NCBI GenBank assembly: GCA_050084515.1
Contig: CM114275.1
Coordinates: forward strand, 20,398,001-20,462,000
Source of the DNA: Blasia pusilla
Lineage: Eukaryota > Marchantiophyta > Marchantiopsida > Blasiales
DNA length: 64,000 nucleotides
Direction: 5' to 3'
Positions 25,898-35,115 of the stretch are shown here, one piece after another. The notes under the pieces were generated by a model. That model ran no database searches and was not told the origin of the DNA. It was given only the letters and a program-made list of their open reading frames with translations. The translations under genes and the position numbers were made by a program. How positions within the stretch are numbered: position 1 is the stretch's first letter; each line of letters opens with the position of its first letter.

Positions 25898-27195
25898 TCA
25901 ATGCCATAGCGGCAATATGCTCATGTAGCTGCTGTATCTAAGCACCCATCCCAGCCTCTCGTCCGACGTCTCCCTCGATGCGTCCAGGTGGTGGGACTCT
26001 ACCTCCTCCACGGGCAACTCCACCACCCTGTCGGGCAACTCGAGCTCCTCGTCCCCCAACTTGACCACCTGGTGCATGACCTCTAGGCCCACCCGGACCG
26101 GCTACTCGCTTTGGTGCCCTCTTTGTCCCTCGGTCCGGACGTAACTCAGGGTGTAAACTGAAACACCTAGCACGTGTATGACCATACCTCTGACAATAGT
26201 CACACTGATAACCTCCTAGTGCAACACCATCTCCTCCTCCATGCAGAGGCATACGTCCATGATCCTAACGAATGTAATCACGTTGATGATGGGCTCCACC
26301 ACATGACCAACAAGTAATCATAGGCGGCTACTGCTGAGCCGCATATGAAGGCGTAGGTCTCTATGGCACGGCCTCTCGGTATCCTCCCTCAGCTCGTGGT
26401 GAGGGAGGATACCGACCTATCTCGGAGTCCACGTTGCTGCACTAGTGGTGCAGAAAATCGTGACTACTCTCGCCCAGAACCCATGGTGGGTACGCTCTCC
26501 TCCGCCATGTTGCACTCAATATTCTCGGCCCTCCTAAAAACATCTTTCAACATAGGGGAGGTGTTCATAAGAAGCACCCCTCCCGCACCCGTGTCCATAG
26601 GGTCCGGTCGAGTATCGCGTACCATGACTCAATAGCCTGAGCCTCTATCATCCCCTCTGTGACATTGATCAATCGGCGCAAGCGAGTGCAAGCCTCACGC
26701 AAACTCTCACCCAAGTGCCTCTAGAAGTCGTGGATGCTCCGCAACTTCTCCGTCCATACCCCCTGGTAGCTCGCCCTCAACTCAGCGAAGAACTCAACCA
26801 CGGGGTTGAACTTGGGATGAACCCGACTAGACGGTGCAACTGCTCCTAAAACATCACTAGTGGAAGAGGAAGTAGCCTCTCTTGAGTCTTCCTCCTCATC
26901 TGGGAACGGCTCCGTCCATGACACATAGTGTGGGTCATAGTAGAGTCGCCATGCCTCAATCTCCTGGGTCCTGGGCATATATGTGGGAGAACTCATGGTA
27001 ATCGTCCATGGGCAGCCCCTCTAAATGCTGGAACATATTGTTCCATGTTGTAAAGAGGTTAATCTCTCTAGAGTTCCTAGCCCGTTGTGAGTCACACCAA
27101 CTCCTAAACTCCGCAATGAAGTCGTGTAGCTCTATAGTGCTTACAATACTCGAAAATCTACGCAGTCCTCTACCTCGGTCGTGGATCTCGCCCAA
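25898..27195 (-). pseudogene. element C gag with CCHC zinc knuckle
   Basis: Minus-strand reading frames give an N-terminal part (FSSIVSTIELHDFIAEF, then a W-C-D) that aligns with element B (FSGAVGTIDLDDFIEEF). They continue through a capsid-like region (26721-26996: VVEFFAELRASYQGVWTEKL) and end with a CCHC knuckle CDYCQRYGHTRARC at 26163-26204, followed by a Gly/Arg-rich tail. The gag product would package the element RNA. Several stops and frame changes separate the parts. Confidence 0.7.
26376..26415. repeat. foldback, 16-bp perfect arms, 8-nt loop
   Basis: Arms 26376-26391 and 26400-26415 (TCGGTATCCTCCCTCA and its exact complement) flank the loop GCTCGTGG. It sits inside the degenerate gag of element C and is not explained by coding sequence. 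Confidence 0.85.
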
Positions 27196-27199
27196 TTGG

Positions 27200-28360
27200 T
27201 AGGACCACTCAATGTGTACGGAGGATCACTAACACACTCCTCTACACGCTCCCCCTTGTCTAAAGACGACACATACGGAGATCGAGGTGGTCTCTCACGT
27301 GGAGACCCTCAAAACCTCGCACCACTCCGGATAAACCCTCCAGAGCTACTCTCAGGTCCACTACCTCGCCTATCAAAACCCCGAAAGGACGCCGTGATGG
27401 CCCTTGTGCCCCTCTCACACAATCACTCTTAATCTCCCAAATAATCCCTCAATCACTAAAGCTAAACATGTGGCACTCAATCTACACTCTCTCACTAGGA
27501 CGTGTGTTGTGCGGAAACAAGCGACACGATCCGGAAAATCAACCGATCTATCGTCTCATCGACAAACCATCCTCAACTTTGGACATCCCACACAAGTCTA
27601 TGTCCCCTAAACCCATACATCATTGATGCTCTCAACATCAGCACGAAACCCAATATCCCAAATAACTTCCCAATATCGAAAATCTCTCACACGTGCAGGG
27701 TAAGAGACCATAATGGATAACCTGACAATAATGTCGATGTCGCTCCTCGACAACTACAAATCTTGACCCGAACTCGATCGTGAAGACAACTCCTCCAATC
27801 AGCAAGTCGTACTCCTCTCTTACTAACGCTACTCAAACCTCCACGATGTGCGATGTAGGTCCAACGGTCCGTTGCAGCACTGGCAAGACGGAACGGCTAC
27901 AATTAACATGGCACCCGGGAATCGGGTGCGGCACTCGGCGGCATACCTTCCTCAATAAAAAATTCACATGTTGTGCTCCTTAGTGAAGGAGCGGCTCCGC
28001 GATCAAGACGGTGCGTCCACAAGTGACAATCGGCGGCGCCTTGCAGTTACGGATGTCACGGCACGTTACTCGATCATTGTCAAGCGGCTACCAATCACAA
28101 CATAGCAACATGAAATGGAAACTCAAACACCATAACCCGATGTCACTTGCCATCTCTGGTTCATGACGAAACTGCGATGATAGTGACGGTTGACCGTTGA
28201 TGGTGACGACGGACCGTTGACCATTGACCGTCGATCATGATAGTTGACCGTTGATGGCGGACCGTTGACGGTGACTATGATGGCGACGGCCGCCACCGGT
28301 GCGGCGGCTGGTTTTAGGGTTTGAACAACTTAACCCTAAAAATTACCTAGCAATGGCAGT
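27200..28360 (-). other. element C leader (between LTR-like region and gag)
   Basis: Parts of this stretch (about 27640-27720) resemble, in reverse, the pre-gag leader of element B at about 36800-37000 (shared ATGGATAACCTGA). Positions 28185-28275 hold an irregular array of GACCGTTGA / GACCATTGA units. No primer-binding site could be identified with confidence. Confidence 0.45.
28185..28275. repeat. degenerate GACCGTTGA minisatellite
   Basis: Repeated GACCGTTGA, TTGACCGTTGATGG and GACCGTTGACCATTGACCG units, spaced 9-27 bases apart, about seven copies. Confidence 0.7.
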
Positions 28361-29527
28361 TTTGCAACATTGATCATAACTTTTTGCTCGCAACTCCAAA
28401 TTGCGCATTGTCTATTGCACAACTTGCAGAGCTTCACGTTCTACAACGGTGACAAAAAATATTTTGAATCAAACATTCTTGTAAAAATTGACGGAGACTG
28501 TCATAAAGCCCAAAACACAATTTTGTTCTCCTACACAAAATTTGGCAGCGCTTCCGCGCTGATTTCTCTCAACAAAAATGTAAAACCTGTGAGAACAAAA
28601 ATCAGCAAGCTACATGGTGCTCTTGAGAGCAACGACATGGAGTAATCCGCCCCCATACTCAATTCCTATTGAAAATTGGGCAGCGCTTCCGCGTGCCACT
28701 CTCCCGTACAAAAAATCAGCAAGCAAAACAACAAATTTGCACGGCTCTTGCTCCGGTGAGCACTCCCATGAGCCATGAAGCGGGGAACATAGTCCCCCAA
28801 CCTGCACCAAACATCAAGCAACCAGCAAGCTCCCTCATGAGGCTCTCTCTCTCACTCATTCTCTCTTTGTAAAATAAGATCCAATCTCTCTCAACATCAT
28901 AGCTCTCAAATATGTGCATTCAGACATTGTCTCTCTCAATGTCAAACCAAACCCATTCTCCTAATGATAGGCTTGGGTTACACACACAAGGCAAGCAAGA
29001 CCATAGTTCCGATGCCTCATGCCAAGAGGTTCAACAAAGAGAGAAAAAGCTCTCAAGCTCTCTCTCCTTGAGGTATACCCCTCCCCTCCCCCAAACTCTC
29101 TCCATGGTAACCTATGCTCCCAAGTCACCTCCGTGGCTCTTGACGTGATATGGGAGGTCAAGGGCCACTTACCAAAAATATAAAGTCGACCATATACTCA
29201 AAATGGTATCTACCTAAAATAGTAAGTTTCTCAATATGGCTCCAAATGAGCCGAAACGAAGAGGAAACCTACTCTCTTAGGTTTTTCGAGGCCTCAGCAA
29301 GTCATCCTCGATCTCGTGAGCCTGTCCTCCGCTACTTGAGAAGGTGCTTTGCTAGATCTCATCGATCTATCCCAAAGGACTTGACATCCTCAACCTCTAG
29401 AGGTTGTCCTCGAATATCTTCCAAGACGCTCTACTATAATCTCGTCAATCCATCCTAAACAATATGACTGACGTGTGCTCAAGTGGAGGTACAAAGTTGG
29501 GAGCAAAGATACCATTTTGAGTATATG
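28360..29527 (-). repeat. LTR-like region of element C
   Basis: Positions 29000-29400, reversed, match 35440-35817 over several hundred bases, including the shared CACCTTCTCAAGTAG / CGCCTTCTCGAGTAG and GGGTATACCTCAAGGAGAG. Repeated occurrence upstream of gag in both elements suggests LTR or LTR-proximal sequence. A 21-bp inverted repeat (29191-29211 against 29507-29527) brackets its outer end. Clear TG...CA ends and target duplications were not found. Confidence 0.5.
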
Positions 29528-29539
29528 TATTTTTTTAAT

Positions 29540-29590
29540 ATACTTCAAACACTTTTTTATTTCTAGTGCATCGCACGTGCACCTTACTAG
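29540..29590 (+). mobile_element. 3' terminus of a Helitron-like element, copy H3
   Basis: The sequence ends in GTGCATCGCAC (short hairpin), CACCTTA and CTAG, directly before a T, and is preceded by CTTCAAACACTTTTTTATTTC shared with the other copies. Only the right end is present; the LTR-like end of element C abuts it at 29527, so the rest was probably replaced or displaced. Confidence 0.45.
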
Positions 29591-30829
29591 TAGAGATGGA
29601 ATGGAGATCAAACCCGAATCAAGAGTCACACTCATAAGCTAGAAACACACACTTCCAACACTAGAAAAGAAATACAACCAAGAAAAGTCAAGTAGCATGA
29701 GGGTACACATTGTAGTAGAATTGTAATGCGACAACATCTACAAACATAACATGAAAGATTGCAAATATTGTGTGAGAGTGTAATTGAATAAAGCAAAGAA
29801 TTGCCCTCATTGACTTACCATTCACCACTATCGACTAATGCTTGGTAAAACTGAACTAAAAAGAATGAAAGACTTCCTCACTATGTGCCATATATTTGAT
29901 TGCCTCAACACCTAAAAGAAAAATCCATGTAAGGCTCTTAAGCGTGGCCCTCATGTGCACCCTAAACCATTTCCATAAAGTTTAAACAGTACCTACTCCT
30001 ATGTTATAATAGGCGACCCTATATATGCGTAATAAGACCAAATCGTGGGATAATACGAAAAAATAGCAACACGATTGTAATTTTATCCCTTTGATTAACA
30101 TATGATGGGAAAGAAAAATTGATTTGAACAGATAATTTAATTAATATTATTTTATGTATTACTTTATATTATAATGGACAATCCTACATGTAAAATAAGA
30201 TATATAATGAGATAATAAGACAAAATAAAAAACTTGTAATTGTGTCCCTTAATTCATATTTGATGGGAAGGAAAAATAAATTTTAATGGAATAGGAAAAG
30301 AATGTTAGCATGTTAGAATGTTAATGTTATTTTGATGGGAGAAGTAGGGGAGGACGAGTAGGTATTGTCCAAACTTTATGGAAAAGTGGAATTATTTAGG
30401 GGAGTGGAATAATATTTAAATTTTAATTGAGGAGTATAATTACTTAGAGTGGTGGAATTTTATGATTCTTTTAAGATTTTGAGAAGATAAAAATTATATT
30501 TAAATTTTGAATAAATATATAATTATTTTAAAATTTAAATTTTATCAGATTAATTCACATTTAACATTTTGGAAAAGGAAAATGAATTTCAATAGAAAAG
30601 AGAAATAATTTCATTTATTAAAATTAACCAATAATTAAGTTAGCCGATGTTATTTTGTGGGAAGAGTGCAAGGGGAAGAGTAGGTATTATTTAAACTTTT
30701 ATGGAGGGGTGAAATTATTTAGGGGAGTTGGATATTATTTAAATTTCATTTACAAGTGAAATTATTTTAAAAGGGAAATATTGTTACTCTTTTGAGATTA
30801 AAAAAATTGGACATTATATTTCAAATCCC
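29591..30829. other. AT-rich intergenic DNA with degenerate direct repeats
   Basis: No gene seen. Segments 30315-30490 and 30640-30800 are diverged direct copies (shared AGTAGGTATTRT...AAACTTTATGGA...GAATTATTTAGGGGAGT), and 30000-30120 resembles 30160-30290. This fits decayed repeat DNA. Confidence 0.55.
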
Positions 30830-30837
30830 ATGCACGA

Positions 30838-31121
30838 GAGTGTAAGGACTAATTCTGTTGCACATAATTTATTTTTTGCCCGTAAAATGGAAAACATTTT
30901 CTTGCTGCTCGGTTCCATATGTCAAATAGAGAGATGTTTGCAATCAAGAAGGCACTCTCCAATAATAATCTACGAGTGGATTGTGTGTGCCATGCACGAG
31001 AGTGAAGGGACTAAACATGTTGGACACAAAATATTTTTCTTGTTTTCCGTAGAGGAGGAGACATTTTCTTGCTGCTCGATTGACACAAGTCAAGCAAAGA
31101 GGTGGTTGCAAATCAAAAAGG
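30838..31121 (-). repeat. two tandem partial copies of the Helitron-like repeat (H4)
   Basis: Copy one (30838-30972) and copy two (about 30990-31121) share GCACGAGAGTG, ACATTTTCTTGCTGCTCG and TTTGCAAATCAAAAAGGCA. Copy one ends in CACTCTCCAATAATAATCTA, the reverse of the family left end. Copy two is cut at GGCA exactly where homology to the methyltransferase of element A begins. Confidence 0.45.
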
Positions 31122-32130
31122 CAGTGTATCGGGTGTTGGATCTCTTTGGAGGGATCAGCACTGGGTTAGTTGTTGTTTTGCACATTGGAGTGCGCGTGGA
31201 ATAGTACATGTATGTGGAGATTGATGATGTTGTGAGGCGCGCTTCATTTCACCATGTGGCGAAGTTACGCCTCGGTTTTCCCGACATGTTGTCTGCATCC
31301 GTCATTCAGGGTTACCAGAATTCCCTACCGAGGGACATTTTATTGTTGGGGGCGCATGACTTGCAGCAGGTAGGGACCATAGACTTGGTCATTGCTGGTT
31401 GGTTGTGTCAAGGCCAATCAAGTGTTGGACGAGGTAGTGGGTTAGCTGACACTCGGTCCAGGTTGTTTTGGGAGATGATGCAGATCTTGCGACATTTACA
31501 TGAGCATCAACCTCGTTCTTCAGCATACATCTCGGAGAATGTGCCGATTTTGGACGATTCGAGGTCCCGCATGGTGACAAGTGCACATCAAGTGCGCGCA
31601 TGGACTGGCCCGACAATATTGTTTGATGCGGCGAGTGTGGGTTCAGGAGCACATCGCCCACGTCTTTGGTTGACCAACTTGGTACCACACAAGGTGTTAC
31701 AAAGGGCATATGCGAGAGTAGAGCGCCCCTTCGATTTTTTGGTGGTTTCTATATTGGATCGAAGCTGTCGATCAAAGGCAGTGAGGCTAGATGATCGACC
31801 GCCGTTGATTGTGGTCAACAGGATTGGCAGACCACGGGCAGCCTTTCCCACATTGGTGAGTTTTCCCGCTTCCTATGCATTCAAGGAGGCCAGACCTAGC
31901 TTGGTTTGGGATGACCAAGTAGAGAGGTTGGTGGAGCCCAATGCCAATGAGCGAGAGTGAGCGATGGGATTCCCCACATGAGTGACGGCAGTACCGTCTC
32001 TATCAGAGGCATCACGACGTCATATCTTGGGTCAGGCGATGAACTTGAACTGCTTGACATGGATTTTCAGATTAGGAGTAGCTGAGCAGCGTTGTTTGAG
32101 GATGCAACAAATCACAGCAATTGCGTTGGT
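31122..32130 (+). pseudogene. retroelement cytosine-5 DNA methyltransferase, copy A
   Basis: Motifs of the C5-methyltransferase fold appear in order. Motif I is VLDLFGGISTGL at 31133-31168 (AdoMet binding). Motif IV is GWLCQGQSS with the catalytic Cys codon at 31406-31408, then GLADTRSRLFW. Motif VI is ENV at 31535-31543. Motif VIII is AHRPRLWLTNL, with HRPRLW at 31652-31669. A target-recognition-type stretch follows, then motif IX NERE-stop-AMGFP at 31946-31975 and motif X GQAMNLN near 32030. The FGGISTGL and AHRPRLW-TNL signatures resemble DNMT3/DRM enzymes more than MET1/CMT. Inactivation is light: TAG at 31202-31204, TGA at 31958-31960, and one more TGA soon after, all in one frame. Pro of the usual PCQ is Leu here; copy B keeps WPC. 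The enzyme would transfer methyl groups to cytosine in DNA, presumably of the element or its targets. Confidence 0.85.
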
Positions 32131-32421
32131 GAGCCCCATGCCTACCGAGACGGATGAGGCAATGGCTAGCGGCGAGACCCGAGGAGATTGACACACCAGG
32201 GGTGATCAGGAGAGACACCCTTGGACTTCTTGGGATGTTTTGCACGTACGCTAGGAGATGATAGCCACAACATCAAGCGTGGTTCCGGGTACTACACGTG
32301 GAGATGAGAGTTATATTGTCCAAGACGGGGTTGCACCATAGCAACCACCGACATCCCCGCCGGAGAGTCCTACCGTAGTCATGATGGAGACTTGGGAGCA
32401 AGATATGGGCCCTAAGTTGAC

Positions 32422-32473
32422 AGGAGGAGAGCGGCGTCGGATACAATAGGAGGAGAGCGGCGTCGGATACAAT
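32422..32473. repeat. 26-bp exact tandem duplication in element A
   Basis: Copies 32422-32447 and 32448-32473 are identical (AGGAGGAGAGCGGCGTCGGA and six more bases). Because 26 is not a multiple of three, it shifts the frame between methyltransferase and reverse transcriptase in this copy. Confidence 0.95.
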
Positions 32474-32520
32474 AGTTCCTTAGGACTTATAGGAGTTGTT
32501 TTGCATTTAGTAAGCATGAT

Positions 32521-33790
32521 TTGGGTACGCTGAAGGGTCAAGGGATCCGCATTGAGTTGTCGAGTGACACGCCAATGTTCGGACGACCCTACATGTACAG
32601 TGACATGGAGAGGGCTCTTATTCAGAGTAGGAGCGAGGACTTGGTTGGAGCAAGACTAGTGGAGATGTCGCATGGAGAGTGTGTATCTGCCACTGTCATG
32701 CTCGCCAAGAAGGATGTGCATGGCAACTAGACGGATAGGTGGATGTGTGGAGATTATCGATCTATCAATTGGCAGACGAAGTCCAATAGGTATGCCATGC
32801 CCACCCGTGAGGAGATATTTGATGCGTTTGGGCATGCAAAGGTCTTCAGTTCATTGGATTTGTGAGCCGGATACCATCAGCTGCCTATCAGATTGGAGGA
32901 CAGGCAAAAAACGGCATTTTGGGGCATCTATCCTCACGGGAAGGATTGTTTGTACCAGTGGCATTTTCTAGGAGTTATATTGATGACATCGTAGTCTTTA
33001 GAGCCATGGTGGAGGAGCATGAGCGACATCTAGAGGAGGTGTTTTGACGATTGCAGTTACATGGGCTGAAGCTACATCTAGGCAAGTGCAAGTTCTTCTA
33101 CAACCAGATTGAGTACTTGGGTCCTACAATATACCCTAGGGGCCTTTGTGTGCAACAGAAAAAGGTAGAGGCTATTTCATGCATTCCACGCCCTACAGAT
33201 GTGAGTCGAGTTCGTACATTCATGGGATTGGCAAACTTCTATCGACGGTACGTCAAGGGTTTCAGTTCAATTGTGAAGCCGCTAACCTTCCTAACCAAGG
33301 TGGATCAGGAGTGGCACTGGGGGGATGAGCAGGAGAGAGCATTTTAGATGCTCAAGGATAGATTGACGTCCGTGCCCATATTGAGGAGACTGATCAGGGG
33401 GCGTCCTTTCCAGTTGCATACCAAGTGGAGCATGTTGGGGCTTGGAGGCGTGCTCACCCAACATGACGATGATGGTAGATCGTGGTGGCTTACGCTAGTC
33501 GCTCAAACAATGCTGCATATGCAAAGTATAACTTGTATGAAGGTGAGTGCTTGGCTGTAGTGTGGGCTGTTGCATATTTCAGATGGTATGTATTCAGCAA
33601 TCCCTTTACCATCATTATTGATTATCAGTCAGTTAAGTGGTTGATGGAGTCCGAAAAGCTTACAGGGAAGCTTGCAAGGTAGGCTCTTTTGTTGCAAGAG
33701 TATGACTTCCAGGTGGTGCATAGACCTAGGATGCTCAACCAAGATGCACATGGTTTGAGACATAACCCATGTTCGAGTCAGTGAGATGGA
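32521..33790 (+). pseudogene. element A reverse transcriptase and RNase H
   Basis: Starts with GTLKGQGIRIELSSDTP and the palm region (MCGDYRSIN, HAKVFSSLDL, LPIRLEDRQKTAFWGI). It then jumps to YIDDIVVF (32976-32987), because about 20 codons between the MPFG-type turn and YIDD are deleted compared with element B. It continues through the thumb (FMGLANFYRRYVKGFSSIV) into an RNase H domain (YNLYEGECLAVVWAVAYFRW) and the LLQEYDFQVVHRP tail typical of Ty3/gypsy pol. Stops occur at 32728, 32861, 33346 and 33680. Confidence 0.8.
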
Positions 33791-33959
33791 ACTAGAGCTC
33801 GTTGGCATGGTGAGAGTGATGAGGAGTTGGTGCCATGATGGCATGCGTCAGCCTATTTGGGCTTGTTGGCTATGGAGAGCTAGATTTTTGAGACTTCGAT
33901 GGCGAGGTCTAATGGAGAGTCCTTAGATCCATAGGCCGGTGAGAGACGACAGGTGGTCG

Positions 33960-34760
33960 AGACATTCACAAGATGGAGTGGTCCTAGAGTACCTGCGTAC
34001 TGATAGTGTCGCGAGCACAATGGGTGCTAGAGAGTGAGATCGGATCCTACAGCGAGCTAGACGCTTCCGGTGGGAGGGGAAAACTGTGTTGCGAGTGTGG
34101 GAGGATGGAGAGTGTGTGTAGTGCCTCATCCTTCATAGAGAGCACGTTTGGTGCGTCATGCCCAGGAGGAGTTAGGTCATTTTGGAGTGAAGCGGACTTA
34201 CAACTTGCTCCAGATTCAATATTGGTGGCGAGGCATGCAGACTGACGTTCAACTGAGGTGTTGATAGACTAGGGTACAGAGTTTCGCGGGGAGTTTCAGG
34301 CCTTGTGTGATCAGACACTGATCGATCACCGCACCACTATGCGAGATCATCTTGAGGCGGATGACTAGCAGAGAGGGTTGTGTAGATGATGAAGAAAGGA
34401 TTACGCAAGTATGACTTGCAGAGAGGTCACCTAGGAGATTGGGACCTCCAGTTGCCGTGGTTGGCGATGGGATACAGATTCAGCAAGCAAGCATCCTTAG
34501 TGTCTTTCTCACCGTACTTGCTTTTGTATGGCCCGGAGCCAGATTTACGTATGGCCATTCGTCGAGATGTTGGTGAGGTGTTGAACTGTGATGACCCTGG
34601 TGTATGGATGCGAGCATGTTCTCAGATGGGTGAGTTGTTTTGGAGAGTGATGCCCATGGCGTTTGAGAAGTTGGCGATTGCGCAACATCGGGATACATTG
34701 AGGTATGCGACTATTTGGGGAGGTGGTTATCGACCTACTATCCAGAAATTTAATTAGGGA
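33960..34760 (+). pseudogene. element A integrase, catalytic core deleted
   Basis: The zinc-binding start is visible (RHAQEELGHFGVKRTYNLLQ, then a QIQYWWRGM block and a Cys). The reading then joins directly to the end of the core (TDQGTEFRGE-like at about 34270), so the first catalytic Asp and about 90 residues present in element B are missing. The C-terminal part is intact in sequence: LPWLAMGYRFSKQASLVSFS, PYLLLYGPEPD, the GPY-like KFN-stop-GDYVYLQ module at 34748-34779. Confidence 0.75.
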
Positions 34761-35110
34761 GACTATGTCTACTTGCAACAGACGTCACCCTCGACCTTGG
34801 ATGTGATTGTAGAGTGCACCATCTTGAGAGTGCGCGAGGTTTTGCCATCCGGTGTTCTCTTATTGGAGGGACGTGATGGTATGGTTTGGAAGGACCATGT
34901 GCGTAACTGTGCGCCATATAATCTTCCGAACATTGACGGTACAGTTGAATCGAGCTTAGCAGGAGTTCCTGCAGGCTTGAGATGTATGTTGTGTGGTTCC
35001 GCCCGTGGTACAGCCACTATGCTAGTCTGTGATGGATGTTCGAGAGGATGGCATATGGCATGTCTGATGCCATCTCTCACTAGGGTTTCTTGAGGGACGA
35101 TGGATGTGTC
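34760..35110 (+). pseudogene. C-terminal PHD finger of element A pol
   Basis: After the integrase C-terminus comes LPSGVLLLEGRDGMVWKDHV, then LRCMLCGSARGTATMLVCDGC and RGWHMACLMP. The Cys4-His-Cys3 ligands are Cys 34983, Cys 34992, the CDGC pair at about 35028-35039, His in GWHM, Cys 35061-35063, and WMCPRY near 35100 in the next frame after a one-base shift (the last Cys is Tyr here). Spacing and the GWH and W-x-C-P signatures match PHD fingers, which usually read histone H3 tails. Fragment D and element A share this end, so the finger is a fixed part of the family, in the position where chromoviruses carry a chromodomain. Confidence 0.8.
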
Positions 35111-35115
35111 CCAGA

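Larger units (their letters stand above)
24430..29527 (-). mobile_element. element C: truncated Ty3/gypsy-like retrotransposon (LTR-like region, leader, gag, protease)
   Basis: Minus-strand element. From high to low coordinates: an LTR-like region (about 29527-28360) that matches 35430-35817 in reverse, a leader (28360-27200), gag with a CCHC knuckle, and an aspartic protease. The homology continues to a peptide APLDTTLIVW (about 24480-24520), equivalent to TPLDTTSIVW just before the methyltransferase in element B, and stops there. Reverse transcriptase, integrase and methyltransferase are missing. Fragment D lies next to its truncated end in opposite orientation, so the locus was rearranged after insertion. 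Confidence 0.7.
31122..35115 (+). mobile_element. element A: Ty3/gypsy-like pol with DNA methyltransferase and PHD finger, gag/protease missing
   Basis: Plus-strand order: cytosine-5 DNA methyltransferase (31122-32130), reverse transcriptase/RNase H (32521-33790), integrase (33960-34760), PHD finger (34980-35110). The 5' part (LTR, gag, protease) is absent; the left edge abuts a Helitron-like repeat. There is an internal deletion in the reverse transcriptase just before YIDD, and a larger one that removes the integrase catalytic core. Stops and frameshifts are scattered throughout. Element B has the same gene order, so this is family architecture and not a chance neighbour. Confidence 0.85.

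Noticed and set aside
31208-31960. A free-standing host DNA methyltransferase gene
   Set aside because: It has in-frame stops, no introns, and lies immediately upstream of retroelement RT; a second copy in element B has the same neighbours. It belongs to the element.
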